A DNA stretch of 64,000 nt, taken from assembly GCF_004125265.1 (NCBI RefSeq), contig NZ_RDTE01000003.1, forward strand, positions 3,038,001 through 3,102,000. The letters run 5' to 3'. Shown here in pieces: positions 37,002-46,390 of this stretch. The notes under the pieces are model-generated. The model did no database searches. It saw only the letters and a list, made by a program, of their open reading frames with translations, and was not told where the DNA came from. This DNA is from Streptomyces lydicus (GTDB lineage Bacteria; Actinomycetota; Actinomycetes; Streptomycetales; Streptomycetaceae). Position numbers and translations under genes: made by a program. Every line of letters begins with the position of its first letter. Positions within the stretch are counted from its first letter, which is position 1.

Positions 37002-38972
37002 ATGGCGCATGTGGACCGGCAGGCATGGGACGTGGTCGTGGTGGGCGCCGGCGGCGCCGGTCTGCGTGCCGCCATCGAGGCCCGCGAGGCCGGCATGCGG
37101 ACGGCCGTGATCTGCAAGTCCCTGTTCGGCAAGGCGCATACGGTGATGGCCGAGGGCGGCATCGCCGCCAGCATGGGCAATGCCAACGAGCACGACAACT
37201 GGCAGGTCCACTTCCGCGACACCATGCGCGGCGGGAAGTTCCTCAACCAGTGGCGGATGGCCGAGCTGCACGCCCGTGAGGCCCCGGACCGGGTGTGGGA
37301 ACTGGAGACCTGGGGCGCGCTCTTCGACCGCACCGCGGACGGCCGGATCTCCCAGCGCAACTTCGGCGGCCACGAGTACCCGCGCCTCGCGCACGTCGGC
37401 GACCGTACCGGCCTGGAGCTGATCCGCACCCTCCAGCAGAAGATCGTCTCGCTGCAGCAGGAGGACGAGAAGGAGTTCGGCGCCTACGACGCCCGGCTGA
37501 AGGTCTTCCAGGAGTGCACGGTCACCCGGGTGCTCACGGAGTCGTTCAGCGGCTCCGCCGCGGGGCCCGGCAGGGTCTGTGGCACCTTCTGCTACGAGCG
37601 GGAGTCCGGCCGCTTCTTCGTGCTGGAGGCCCCGGCGGTGGTGCTGGCCACCGGCGGGATCGGCAAGTCCTTCAAGGTGACCTCGAACTCCTGGGAGTAC
37701 ACCGGCGACGGGCACGCACTGGCGCTGCTGGCCGGGGCGCCGCTGATCAACATGGAGTTCGTGCAGTTCCACCCCACCGGCATGGTCTGGCCGCCGTCGG
37801 TCAAGGGCATCCTCGTGACCGAGTCGGTCCGCGGGGACGGCGGGGTGCTGCGCAACAGCGAGGGCAAGCGCTTCATGTTCGACTACATCCCGGACGTCTT
37901 CAAGGACAAGTACGCCCAGACCGAGGAGGAGGGCGACCGCTGGTACGAGGATCCGGACCACAACCGCCGCCCGCCCGAACTGCTGCCCCGCGACGAGGTC
38001 GCCCGCGCCATCAACGCCGAGGTCAAGGCGGGCCGCGGCTCCCCGCACGGCGGCGTCTATCTGGACGTCTCCACCCGGATGCCGGCCGAGGTGATCAAGC
38101 GGCGGCTGCCGTCGATGCACCACCAGTTCAAGGAGCTGGCGGATGTGGACATCACCGCCGAGCCGATGGAGGTCGGCCCGACCTGTCACTACGTGATGGG
38201 CGGGGTGGACGTGGACCCGGACACCGCGGCGGCGACCGGCGTACCGGGCCTGTTCGCGGCCGGTGAGGTGGCCGGCGGGATGCACGGCTCCAACCGGCTC
38301 GGCGGCAACTCGCTCTCCGACCTGCTGGTCTTCGGCCGCCGGGCGGGGCTGCACGCGGCCGAGTACGCACAGTCGCTGGCCGCAGAACGGCCGGCCGTCG
38401 ACCCGCTGCAGATCGACGCGGCGGAGGCGGAGGCGCTGCGCCCCTTCAGCGCCGAGCTCGTCGAGGCGGACGCCGGCCACGAGCCGGGCCCGGCGGAGAA
38501 CCCGTACACCCTGCACCAAGAGCTCCAGCAGTCGATGAACGACCTGGTCGGCATCATCCGCAAGGAGAGCGAGATGTTCGAGGCGCTGAAGCGGCTGGCC
38601 GATCTGCGGGTGCGGGCCCGGCGGGCCGGCGTCGAGGGACACCGGCAGTACAACCCCGGCTGGCATCTGTCCCTCGATCTGCGGAACATGCTGCTGGTCA
38701 GCGAGTGTGTGGCACGGGCCGCGCTGGAGCGCGAGGAGAGCCGGGGCGGGCACACCCGCGACGACCATCCGGCGATGGACCGCACCTGGCGCAACATCAA
38801 TCTGGTCTGTGAACTCGCCGACCCGCAGGGCGAGGCGCGGGCCTCCGACGCCGCGCTGGGCCAGATCCGCCTCTCCCGCCGCGAGACCCCGCCGATCCGC
38901 CGCGACCTGCTGGAACTGTTCGAGAAGGACGAGCTGGCGAAGTATCTGACCGACGAGGAGCTGAGCCGGTGA
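37002..38972 (+). CDS. sdhA: Succinate dehydrogenase flavoprotein subunit
   Basis: A 656-aa FAD subunit oxidising succinate to fumarate. The dinucleotide motif VVVVGAGGAGLRAAIEA lies at the N-terminus, H46 in GKAHTVMAEGG is the expected site of covalent FAD, and HPTGM and the SNRLGGNSLSDLLVFGRRAG block are family signatures. The ATG at 37002 follows AAGGAAAGG. It overlaps sdhB by four bases. The sequence fits the Sdh1-type (Rv0248c-like) enzyme rather than the classical one. Confidence 0.93.
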   Translation: MAHVDRQAWDVVVVGAGGAGLRAAIEAREAGMRTAVICKSLFGKAHTVMAEGGIAASMGNANEHDNWQVHFRDTMRGGKFLNQWRMAELHAREAPDRVWELETWGALFDRTADGRISQRNFGGHEYPRLAHVGDRTGLELIRTLQQKIVSLQQEDEKEFGAYDARLKVFQECTVTRVLTESFSGSAAGPGRVCGTFCYERESGRFFVLEAPAVVLATGGIGKSFKVTSNSWEYTGDGHALALLAGAPLINMEFVQFHPTGMVWPPSVKGILVTESVRGDGGVLRNSEGKRFMFDYIPDVFKDKYAQTEEEGDRWYEDPDHNRRPPELLPRDEVARAINAEVKAGRGSPHGGVYLDVSTRMPAEVIKRRLPSMHHQFKELADVDITAEPMEVGPTCHYVMGGVDVDPDTAAATGVPGLFAAGEVAGGMHGSNRLGGNSLSDLLVFGRRAGLHAAEYAQSLAAERPAVDPLQIDAAEAEALRPFSAELVEADAGHEPGPAENPYTLHQELQQSMNDLVGIIRKESEMFEALKRLADLRVRARRAGVEGHRQYNPGWHLSLDLRNMLLVSECVARAALEREESRGGHTRDDHPAMDRTWRNINLVCELADPQGEARASDAALGQIRLSRRETPPIRRDLLELFEKDELAKYLTDEELSR

Positions 38973-39769
38973 GCGTGTCGCAGGAAGAGCAGCAGCAGTC
39001 CGGCGTCTACCAGGCGCACTTCCGGGTGTGGCGGGGCGACGCGGACTCCGGGGAGCTGGAGGACTTCAAGGTCGAGGTGCACGACGGCGAGGTGGTGCTG
39101 GACATCGTCCACCGCCTGCAGGCGACCCAGGCACCCGATCTCGCCGTGCGGTGGAACTGCAAGGCCGGCAAGTGCGGTTCGTGCAGCGCGGAGATCAACG
39201 GGCGGCCGCGGCTGATGTGCATGACCCGGATGTCGGTGTTCGACCGTACGGAGACCCTCACCATCACGCCGATGCGGGCCTTCCCGGTCATCCGCGACCT
39301 GGTCACCGATGTGTCCTTCAACTACACCAAGGCCCGCGAGATCCCGGCGTTCGTCCCGCCCCCGGAGCTGGGCCCCGGTGAGTACCGGATGCAGCAGGAG
39401 GACGTGGGCCGGTCGCAGGAGTTCCGCAAGTGCATCGAGTGCTTCCTGTGCCAGGACACCTGCCATGTCGTCCGGGACCACGAAGAGAACAAGGAGGCCT
39501 TCGCCGGTCCGCGCTTCCTGATGCGGATCGCCGAACTCGACATGCATCCGCTGGACGCGGCCCCGGAGGCGGGTCTCGACCGCAAGCGCACCGCGCAGGA
39601 CGAGCACGGGCTGGGCTACTGCAACATCACCAAGTGCTGCACCGAGGTCTGCCCCGAGCACATCAAGATCACCGACAATGCGCTGATCCCGCTGAAGGAG
39701 CGCGCCGCGGACCGTAAGTACGACCCGCTGGTGTGGCTCGGGAACAAGATCCGGCGTCGTAGCGAATGA
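38969..39769 (+). CDS. sdhB: Succinate dehydrogenase iron-sulfur subunit
   Basis: A 266-aa protein. The 2Fe-2S site uses C64, C69, C72 and C84 (CKAGKCGSC and a later MC). The C-terminal half has CIECFLCQDTC and CNITKCCTEVCPE for the 4Fe-4S and 3Fe-4S clusters. Translation begins at GTG 38969 within the sdhA stop (GTGA overlap); GTG 38975 is an alternative. The subunit passes electrons from FAD to the quinone site in SdhC. Confidence 0.93.
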   Translation: MSVSQEEQQQSGVYQAHFRVWRGDADSGELEDFKVEVHDGEVVLDIVHRLQATQAPDLAVRWNCKAGKCGSCSAEINGRPRLMCMTRMSVFDRTETLTITPMRAFPVIRDLVTDVSFNYTKAREIPAFVPPPELGPGEYRMQQEDVGRSQEFRKCIECFLCQDTCHVVRDHEENKEAFAGPRFLMRIAELDMHPLDAAPEAGLDRKRTAQDEHGLGYCNITKCCTEVCPEHIKITDNALIPLKERAADRKYDPLVWLGNKIRRRSE

Positions 39770-39791
39770 CCGGACGGGGCGTATGACCGGA

Positions 39792-39829
39792 CGGGCGGGG
39801 CCCGGGGTGCGCACCCCGGGCCCCGCCCG
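39792..39829. terminator. Perfect 38-bp palindromic terminator after sdhB
   Basis: Arms 39792-39810 and 39811-39829 are perfect 19-bp complements with no spacer (centre GGGTGC-GCACCC), 22 bp after the sdhB stop. It also lies downstream of the convergent phosphatase gene. Confidence 0.85.
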
Positions 39830-39840
39830 CGTCCTCGGAT

Positions 39841-39909
39841 CCTCAGCCCCTCAGCCCCTCAGGTCCTCAGGTCCTCAGGTCCTCAGGTCCTTAGGTCCTC
39901 AGGCCGTCA
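39841..39909. repeat. 8-bp tandem array CCTCAGGT ending in a stop codon
   Basis: Eight octamers from 39841 to 39904 (CCTCAGCC twice, CCTCAGGT four times, CCTTAGGT, CCTCAGGC), then a degenerate CGTCA that is the TGA stop of the minus-strand phosphatase gene. On the minus strand each unit contains TGA or TAA, so stops occur in all three frames. Confidence 0.9.
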
Positions 39910-42591
39910 GAACAGACTCAGCAGCGCCTCGGCCGGATCGACCGCCGCCGACTCCCCGTCCGGCAGCGCGAGCTCGAACCACACGGTCTTGCCGCGCGGG
40001 GTGCGGCGGCTGCCCCAGCCCTGGCTCAGCAGACCGACCAACTGCAGTCCGCGGCCGCCCTCGTCGGTGTCCCGGGCCCGGCGGCGGCGCGGCTGGGCGA
40101 GATCGGCGTCCCAGACCTCGCAGACCAGGGTGCGGTCCAGCAGCAGCCGCAGCCGGATCTCGCCGTGGCCGTGCCGGAGCGCATTGGTCACCAGCTCGCT
40201 GACCAGCAGCTCCGTGGTGTCGACCAGCTCCTGCAGGCCCCAGTCCGTCAGCTGGTCACGGGCGAGTTCCCGGGCGCGGGCCACCGAACGGGCCTCCGGC
40301 GCCAGGCTCCAGTCGCCCACGGAGTCCTTGGGCAGCCCGTGCACCCGCGCCATCAGCAGCGCGATGTCGTCCTCGCCGTGCGAGGTGTCCATGGCGCTCA
40401 GGACCTGGTCGCAGGCGTCCTCCAGCGGACGGTCGGCGTGCGAGAGGGCCGCGCGGAACGCCTGCAGCCCCTCCTCCAGCGGATGGTGGCGGGATTCCAC
40501 CAGACCGTCGGTGTAGAGGGCCAGCAGCGCCCCGTCCGGCAGCTCGACCTCGATCTCCTCGAACGGTTCGCCGCCCACTCCGAGCGGCATCCCCGGCGGC
40601 ACGTCGAGCAGCAGCGCGTCCTCGCCGTCCTCGACCAGCGCCGGCGGCAGATGCCCGGCGTTGGCGAACGTACAGCGCCGGGTGACCGGGTCGTAGACGG
40701 CGTAGACACAGGTGGCGAGGTAGACCTCGGAGAGGTCGGCGGTGGCGGCGGAGCGCCGCTGCTCGCCCGCGCCCTCGCCGGCCCCGGACCGGCTGCGGGC
40801 GGAGCGCGCGGTCGACGACCTGCCGTCGCCGTCGCCGCCGAGCCCGCGGGCGATCTCGTCGAGCGCCGACAGCACCTCGGCGGGCTCCAGGTCCAGCAGC
40901 GCCAAGGTCCGTACGGCGGTGCGCAGTTCCCCCATCGCCACGGCGGCGCGCAGCCCGCGTCCCATCACATCGCCGACGACCAGCGCCGTGCGGTGCCCCG
41001 GGAGCTCGATGACATCGAACCAGTCGCCGCCGACCTCGGTGGCGGTGGTGCCGGGCAGATAGCGGCAGGCGATGTCCAGACCGGCGGCCTCGGGGTCGCC
41101 GGGCGGCAGCAGGCTGCGCTGCAATATCAGGGCGCGCTCGTGCTCCCTGCGGTAGAGGCGGGCGTTGTCGATACAGACCGCGGCGCGCGCGGCCAGCTCG
41201 ACGGCGAGCGCGGTGTCGCGCTCCCCGAAGGGCTCGCTGCCCTTCGTACGGGAGAACTGCACCAGTCCGACGACGGTGTCCCTGGCGACCATCGGGACGG
41301 CGAGGGTGGAGTGCACCACCGCGCCCAGCTCCGGCCCGTCGTCGCTGTCCCGGCCCGGGATGATCTGTGCGTGGGCGGTCCGCAGCGCGCCCGCGCAGGG
41401 GGAGTTGAAGGGGTAGCGGTGGACGGCGCCGACCGCGACCGGACCCGGCGCGTCACCGGGGACACCGGGGGCGGTGGCGAGCGGGGCGTCCGACACGGCG
41501 CTGGCGAAGGCGACCCGTCGCAGCTCCGCGCTGCCGTCGCTCATGCCGGGCGGGGCCTCGTCGCCCGCCAGCAGGCCCTGGTAGAGATCCACGGAGGCCA
41601 GATCGCAGAACTGCGGTACGGCGACGTCCAGGAGGGTGCGGGCGGTGGTCTCCAGATCGAGGGAGTTGCCTATCCGGGCACCGGCCTCGTTGAGCAGGGC
41701 GAGGTTGCGGCGGGCGTTGGCGGCCTCGCGCTCGGCGCGCCGACGGCCCGTCACATCGGCGGCCAGCGCCGCAACACCGATCGGGCGCCCGCTGGCGCCG
41801 TGCAGCCGGTAGAGCGACACCGACCAGCGGCGGCGATCGTCCTCGCCGGGTGCCATCCCGACCAACTGCATCTCGGTGACCGGCTCGCCAGTGTCCAGGA
41901 CGCGGCGCAGCGCGACGGTCATCCGCTCAGCCTCGGCGCGCGGCAGGAAGTCGTGCGGACTGCAGCCGCGGTACTTGCTCGCCGGGCCGCCGAAGACCGT
42001 GGCGAACCGTTCGTTGACCCGCAGCAGCCGCAGATCCGTGCCGAACAGGGTGAAGCCCATGGGAGATTGGCCGAAAACGGCCTGCGAGGCGGCGAGGTCG
42101 GTCTCGATGCCGCGCAGCGCGCGGACGTCGACGACAAGGCAGACCGCGGCCCGCTCACCGTTCTCGTCGCGCGAGGGCATCACATAGATCTCGGCGAGCC
42201 CGTCGGCGTCCGCACCTTCTCCCCGGCGGTAGGGCACCAGGCCGGTCCACTCCCGGCCGTCGAGGATCTCGGACACCTTGCGGCGCCCGGTCGCCCGCAA
42301 CTCGCGGGGGACGAAGGCCTCGACGGGGTCCTTGCCGAGCGCATACCGCGCGGGTATGCCGAGCATGTCCTCCGCCCGCTCGCTCCACTGGTCGATCCGC
42401 CCGTCGGGGCCGAGCGAGAAGGAGGCCACGCGAATGTAGTCATAGATCGACCCGGGCCGGCTGCTCTGCCACACGGGCGGGCCTTGCAGCTCACGCGCGT
42501 GCGGGCGGCCACCTGGATCACCGGAGCCGTCCGCACCGCCCTGACCCTCGGCCTGCGCGGGTTCTTCCCCGCCAGATGACATCTCGCTCAC
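39907..42591 (-). CDS. Multidomain PP2C phosphatase with PAS, GAF and HATPase domains
   Basis: An 894-aa cytoplasmic regulator. A PAS domain at ~50-155 (VASFSLGPDGRIDQWSERAE) and a second PAS at ~165-285 are followed by a GAF domain (~295-480), a SpoIIE PP2C domain (~500-735; VGGDWFD, VGDVMGRG, YTDGLVESR, EDDIALL) and a C-terminal anti-sigma-type HATPase domain (~755-880; SELVTNALRHG, DEGGRGLQLV). The PP2C domain is interrupted by an Arg/Ser/Gly insertion (~590-620). Such proteins combine phosphatase and kinase activity toward anti-anti-sigma factors. The likely start is GTG 42591. Its neighbour encodes a stand-alone HATPase of the same type. Confidence 0.9.
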   Translation of the reverse strand: MSEMSSGGEEPAQAEGQGGADGSGDPGGRPHARELQGPPVWQSSRPGSIYDYIRVASFSLGPDGRIDQWSERAEDMLGIPARYALGKDPVEAFVPRELRATGRRKVSEILDGREWTGLVPYRRGEGADADGLAEIYVMPSRDENGERAAVCLVVDVRALRGIETDLAASQAVFGQSPMGFTLFGTDLRLLRVNERFATVFGGPASKYRGCSPHDFLPRAEAERMTVALRRVLDTGEPVTEMQLVGMAPGEDDRRRWSVSLYRLHGASGRPIGVAALAADVTGRRRAEREAANARRNLALLNEAGARIGNSLDLETTARTLLDVAVPQFCDLASVDLYQGLLAGDEAPPGMSDGSAELRRVAFASAVSDAPLATAPGVPGDAPGPVAVGAVHRYPFNSPCAGALRTAHAQIIPGRDSDDGPELGAVVHSTLAVPMVARDTVVGLVQFSRTKGSEPFGERDTALAVELAARAAVCIDNARLYRREHERALILQRSLLPPGDPEAAGLDIACRYLPGTTATEVGGDWFDVIELPGHRTALVVGDVMGRGLRAAVAMGELRTAVRTLALLDLEPAEVLSALDEIARGLGGDGDGRSSTARSARSRSGAGEGAGEQRRSAATADLSEVYLATCVYAVYDPVTRRCTFANAGHLPPALVEDGEDALLLDVPPGMPLGVGGEPFEEIEVELPDGALLALYTDGLVESRHHPLEEGLQAFRAALSHADRPLEDACDQVLSAMDTSHGEDDIALLMARVHGLPKDSVGDWSLAPEARSVARARELARDQLTDWGLQELVDTTELLVSELVTNALRHGHGEIRLRLLLDRTLVCEVWDADLAQPRRRRARDTDEGGRGLQLVGLLSQGWGSRRTPRGKTVWFELALPDGESAAVDPAEALLSLF

Positions 42592-42752
42592 GAGCCCCGT
42601 CCCCTCCAGCTCATCGTGCCCGGACCGGACCCGCCTGAGTATTCAGTACCCCGGCTATCCGGAACACGGTCTTCACGATCACAGCACAGTCTCGATCGCA
42701 GCCCACCCACAGAACGTCGATGAATTGGCAACGATCAGGACCCACCTGTCTC

Positions 42753-43232
42753 CTAACCAGCCACCGACAGCTCGAACCACACTGTCTTGCCACTCTTTCC
42801 ACGACGGGTCCCCCAGCGCCGCGAACTGCATGCGACCAGCTGCAATCCACGCCCTCCCTCGTCGTCGGGAGCGGCGTCGCGCTCCTGCGGCGGGTCGGGC
42901 AGCGGATCGGAGACCTCGACGAGCAGCCCGTCGGTGTTGAGGAGCACCATACGGACTCCGATCGGCCCGCTGGCATGACGCAGGGAGTTGGTGACGAGCT
43001 CGCTCACGAGTAGTACGGCCATATCGGCGGCGCCGTTCAGCCCCCAGTCGTCCAGCACCTGCCGCACTGCCGTACGAGCCGTGCGCACCGCCCCTGGGTC
43101 GGCCGGAAAGCTCCATTCGGCGCTGGGTGCACCAGAGGCCCTGCCGCGCCTGCGGACGGGCCCGGAGTCCGGCTCCGGGACCCCTGCCGCTGCGCTGTCG
43201 CTCACGCCGATCACATCCCAGCCCGATGGCAC
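42753..43232 (-). CDS. Anti-sigma-type ATP-binding protein (RsbW/SpoIIAB-like)
   Basis: A 159-aa single HATPase_c_2 domain protein. The N-box is VSELVTNSLRHASG, the G-box is DDEGGRGLQLVACSS, and the ending GKTVWFELSVAG is nearly the same as in the adjacent large phosphatase. In Streptomyces many such orphans exist with unknown partners; some are anti-sigma kinases. The GTG start at 43232 is uncertain, with in-frame GTG codons 18 and 27 bp downstream as alternatives. Confidence 0.82.
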   Translation of the reverse strand: MPSGWDVIGVSDSAAAGVPEPDSGPVRRRGRASGAPSAEWSFPADPGAVRTARTAVRQVLDDWGLNGAADMAVLLVSELVTNSLRHASGPIGVRMVLLNTDGLLVEVSDPLPDPPQERDAAPDDEGGRGLQLVACSSRRWGTRRGKSGKTVWFELSVAG

Positions 43233-43516
43233 TCCCCGTCGCCTTGCCTACATCGAAGGGGTCAATCAGGGACATACCCGCTATCTATCCCTCAGTACCG
43301 CCTGCAGCGGCGCACTGTGGCACAAATGAAACATATCGGCGGGCTGGGGTGGGGCGGTGCGGGCGGACGGGCTGGCCGACGCGCCGAGGGCGCCTGTACG
43401 GGCAGGGGGCGACGGCGTGCGGCCGGTCAGCCGCCGGTCACCGGATTCCGGCACACGAAGCCGTCAAGGGCGGCGTACGGGGCTCACAGGGGCGCACATG
43501 CGACCCAGGACGGCGA

Positions 43517-43939
43517 CTACGGCCGTACGCCCGGCGCCCCGGCCGTCCCCGCCAGCCGGCGCATCGCCTCGGCCACCGCCGGGCGGTCCTGGTCCAGCCA
43601 GTCGACCTGCGATTCCTCACCGGGCAGCAGCCAGCGCAGCTCGTCGTGATCCTGCAGGGGCCGCGGCGCCCCGGACAGCAGCCGGGCCGTCCACACCTGC
43701 AGGACATAGCCGGGCCGCAGCACCCACTCCCCCGGAATCCGCTCCTGGGCCGCTGCCTCGACACCCAGCTCCTCGCGCAGCTCTCGCTCCAGCGCCTGCT
43801 CGGGTGTCTCGTCGTCCTCCACCTTGCCGCCGGGCAGCTCCCAGCGGCCGGCCAGTGCGGGCGGTGCACTGCGCCGTGCGGCCAGCAGCCGCCCGCGCTC
43901 GCACACCGCTCCGCCCACCACTACGCGCACGGTCGTCAT
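43517..43939 (-). CDS. Nudix hydrolase (MutT-like)
   Basis: A 140-aa protein with a complete Nudix box GX5EX7REUXEEXGU, seen as GKVEDDETPEQALERELREE then LGV. The N-terminal VVVGGAVCERGRLLAARRS and the central GRWELPGGKVE are MutT-like. It probably hydrolyses oxidised or other nucleoside triphosphates; the substrate cannot be deduced. It is followed by no gene on the same strand for over 280 bp. Confidence 0.88.
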   Translation of the reverse strand: MTTVRVVVGGAVCERGRLLAARRSAPPALAGRWELPGGKVEDDETPEQALERELREELGVEAAAQERIPGEWVLRPGYVLQVWTARLLSGAPRPLQDHDELRWLLPGEESQVDWLDQDRPAVAEAMRRLAGTAGAPGVRP

Positions 43940-43990
43940 GCGCGGCAGCCTACGTCCCCCGCCTCCGTCGCGCTTCCCGCTGCCCGCCTC

Positions 43991-44170
43991 TCAGGTCGCC
44001 GCCCGGTCGGCCTTCTCGACCACGTAAAGCTGCTGGCGGCCACGCGTTCCGAGCCGGTCGGCCACCCGCTCCGCCTCCGCTCGGGTGGCATAGCGGCCCA
44101 CGCGATACCGGTTGCCGCCTTCGTCCTGGCGGATGACGAGCCAGGGGAGCACTGCTCCACCCTCGGTCAT
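43991..44170 (-). CDS. Short SPOR-like protein
   Basis: A 59-aa protein beginning MTEGGAVLPWLVIRQDEGG, with RYRVGRYATRAEAERVADRL and QLYVVEKADRA. It has the beta-alpha-beta pattern of half a SPOR repeat and belongs to a small protein family common in Streptomyces. A GGAGGGG ribosome site lies seven bases from the ATG. SPOR domains bind denuded peptidoglycan, but this protein lacks a signal peptide, so its role is unclear. It starts 52 bp upstream of the Nudix gene on the same strand. Confidence 0.82.
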   Translation of the reverse strand: MTEGGAVLPWLVIRQDEGGNRYRVGRYATRAEAERVADRLGTRGRQQLYVVEKADRAAT

Positions 44171-44428
44171 TGCGCCCCTCCGTCCGCCGTGTAGCGCGCC
44201 GCCGCACGCCCCTGGTCTGCTGATGCCGAAATCGCAATCCGCATATGCCCGAGCCTACGCCCGACCTTTACTCACCGGATATGGATTTACACAAAGAGGT
44301 ACCGAACCGGCCACCCGCGGGCCCCGGCGTACCGGAAGCGGCCTGCGAGTGGCCGGTGGGGTGCCCGATGCGCTCGGGCGGACGAACAGCTCGCGCGCGG
44401 CGCGGCGGGCCGGGACGTAGCTCTTGGA

Positions 44429-46135
44429 TCAGCCCTGGGACGCGACGGACACCTTGGCGCCGTCGGCCTCGCCGGCCTCCGCCGCCGCGGCCTCCTCCTC
44501 GGCACGGAGCTCGGCCTCGACCGTGACCAGCGAGGGGTTGCGCCAGGAACTGCGCACGCCCCAGTAGTAGAAGGCCAGACCGATCACGGCGACCAGGACG
44601 ATGTCCCAGCCCTCCGGCAGATAGCCCTTGCCGCCGAACTCCTTGCCGCCCAGGTACGACACCGCGGCCATGACCAGCAGGTACGCCACCATCCAGGCGC
44701 CGGCCTTGAGGTGCGGACGCAGCTCGGCCCACGGCTTGCGGCCCTGAGTCAGCGGCTTGCCGATCTCGTACCAGGCCCAGACCGGCAGTCCGACGGCCAT
44801 GATCAGGATGACCTTGCCGGTCAGCGGCCAGCGACCCCAGTACAGCACCAGCGAACCGAAGATCATGGCGATCGGCGCGATGACCGGCATCACGCGCAGC
44901 TTCACCGGGCGCTTGAGGTCCGGCGAGATGCGGCGCAGCGACATCACCGCGACCGGCCCGGTGATGTACGAGATGACCGTGGCCACCGAGACGATCTCGG
45001 CCAGCGAGCCCCAGCCGCGGAAGACCGCGAGGAAGAGGAAGGCGATCACGAGGTTGAGCACCAGCGCCGGGCGCGGCACACCGGTCTTCTTGTCCACCTT
45101 GCCGAAGATGCCGGGCAGGTGGCCGTTCTCCTGCACGCCGTGGATCATGCGCGAGGTGGTGGCGGCGTAGATCATGCCGGTGCCGGACGGCGAGACAAAG
45201 GCGTCCGCGTACAGCAGCAGCGCCAGCCAGTTCAGGCCCCAGGCCACGGCGAGGTCGGCGAGCGGCGAGTTGAAGCCGAGGGAGGCCCAGCCGCCACCGG
45301 CGGTCAGCTTGTCACCGGGCACCGCCATCAGGAACGCGACCTGCAGCGCGACATAGATGACCAGCGCGATCAGGATCGACCAGATGACGGCCTTCGGCAG
45401 CGACTTGCCGGGATTGCGGGCCTCACCGGCGAGGTTCAGCGGGGACTGGAATCCGTTGTAGGCCCAGACGATGCCGGAGACGGCGACGGCGGTGAAGACC
45501 GAGCTCCAGCCGTTGGGCGTGAAGCCGCCGTGGTGAACGATGTTGCCGGTGTCGAAGTGCGCCACCATCAGCGCGGTCGCGGTCAGCGCCGGGACGACAA
45601 CCTTGAAGACCGTGATCGCGGTGTTGGTCTTGGCGAACAGCGAGATCGCGAACCAGTTGAGGAAGAAGTAGAAGATCAGCAGGATGCTGGCCAGCCCGAC
45701 GCCGGTGCCGGTCAGCTCCTTGCCGTCGTAGAGGGCATGCGCCCAGCCGAAGTCCCAGGAGCTCATGTACTGGACGGAGGCGGTGGCCTCACCCGGGATG
45801 ACCGAGACGATCGCGATCCAGTTCGCCCAGGCCGCGAGGTAGCCGGCGAGCGAGCCGTGGGAGTACTGGCCGTAGCGGACCATGCCGCCGGCCTTCGGGA
45901 ACATCGCGCCCAGCTCGCTGTACGTGAGGGCGATGGTGAGCGCGACGACCGCTCCGATGACCCAGGCGAGGATCGCGGCCGGGCCGGCGATGGCGGCAGC
46001 CCGTTCGGCCCCGAAGAGCCAGCCGGAGCCGATGATGGACCCGAGACCAGTGGCGGTCAGGGCGATGGTCCCGAGGGACCGACGGTAATTCGAGTGCGAG
46101 CCCTGCTCCGCGCTCGGGTTCTTCGTCGTGCTCAC
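44429..46135 (-). CDS. APC family amino acid permease
   Basis: A 568-aa transporter with about 12 membrane segments. The N-terminal APC signature TATGLGSIIGSGWLFGAE is present, as is the PAILAWVIGAVVAL segment. The C-terminal ~35 residues are acidic and Ala-rich (AELRAEEEAAAAEAGEADG). Substrate specificity cannot be inferred. GTG 46135 has AGGAGACC upstream. A 255-bp gap separates it from the GntR regulator gene on the same strand, which could regulate it, though evidence is only proximity. Confidence 0.9.
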   Translation of the reverse strand: MSTTKNPSAEQGSHSNYRRSLGTIALTATGLGSIIGSGWLFGAERAAAIAGPAAILAWVIGAVVALTIALTYSELGAMFPKAGGMVRYGQYSHGSLAGYLAAWANWIAIVSVIPGEATASVQYMSSWDFGWAHALYDGKELTGTGVGLASILLIFYFFLNWFAISLFAKTNTAITVFKVVVPALTATALMVAHFDTGNIVHHGGFTPNGWSSVFTAVAVSGIVWAYNGFQSPLNLAGEARNPGKSLPKAVIWSILIALVIYVALQVAFLMAVPGDKLTAGGGWASLGFNSPLADLAVAWGLNWLALLLYADAFVSPSGTGMIYAATTSRMIHGVQENGHLPGIFGKVDKKTGVPRPALVLNLVIAFLFLAVFRGWGSLAEIVSVATVISYITGPVAVMSLRRISPDLKRPVKLRVMPVIAPIAMIFGSLVLYWGRWPLTGKVILIMAVGLPVWAWYEIGKPLTQGRKPWAELRPHLKAGAWMVAYLLVMAAVSYLGGKEFGGKGYLPEGWDIVLVAVIGLAFYYWGVRSSWRNPSLVTVEAELRAEEEAAAAEAGEADGAKVSVASQG

Positions 46136-46390
46136 GTGCTGGTCTCCTGGTCTTCCCCCGTGCCGTGCACAAACTTCGCCATCGTAAGAGCGAATCTGGG
46201 CGTCGGCTTCCCACAGCAGCCAGAAAAAGGCCTGTAGTTGAGGGTCTGTGAGTTATCCAACACAAGGTTTCAGCCATATTTTGCGTATGAATAACCTCAA
46301 AACGGACACTCGCCAGAGAACCAGGGGCGAGATCGTGGCGTCTCGCGCACGCGCACACGGGAATGCGGGAGCGGCAACGGAGCTTCGTGG

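Noticed and set aside
39841..39909. Possible CRISPR array at the 8-bp repeats (and likewise 9173-9308)
   Set aside because: Units are directly adjacent with no spacers, and no cas genes are present; these are simple tandem repeats.
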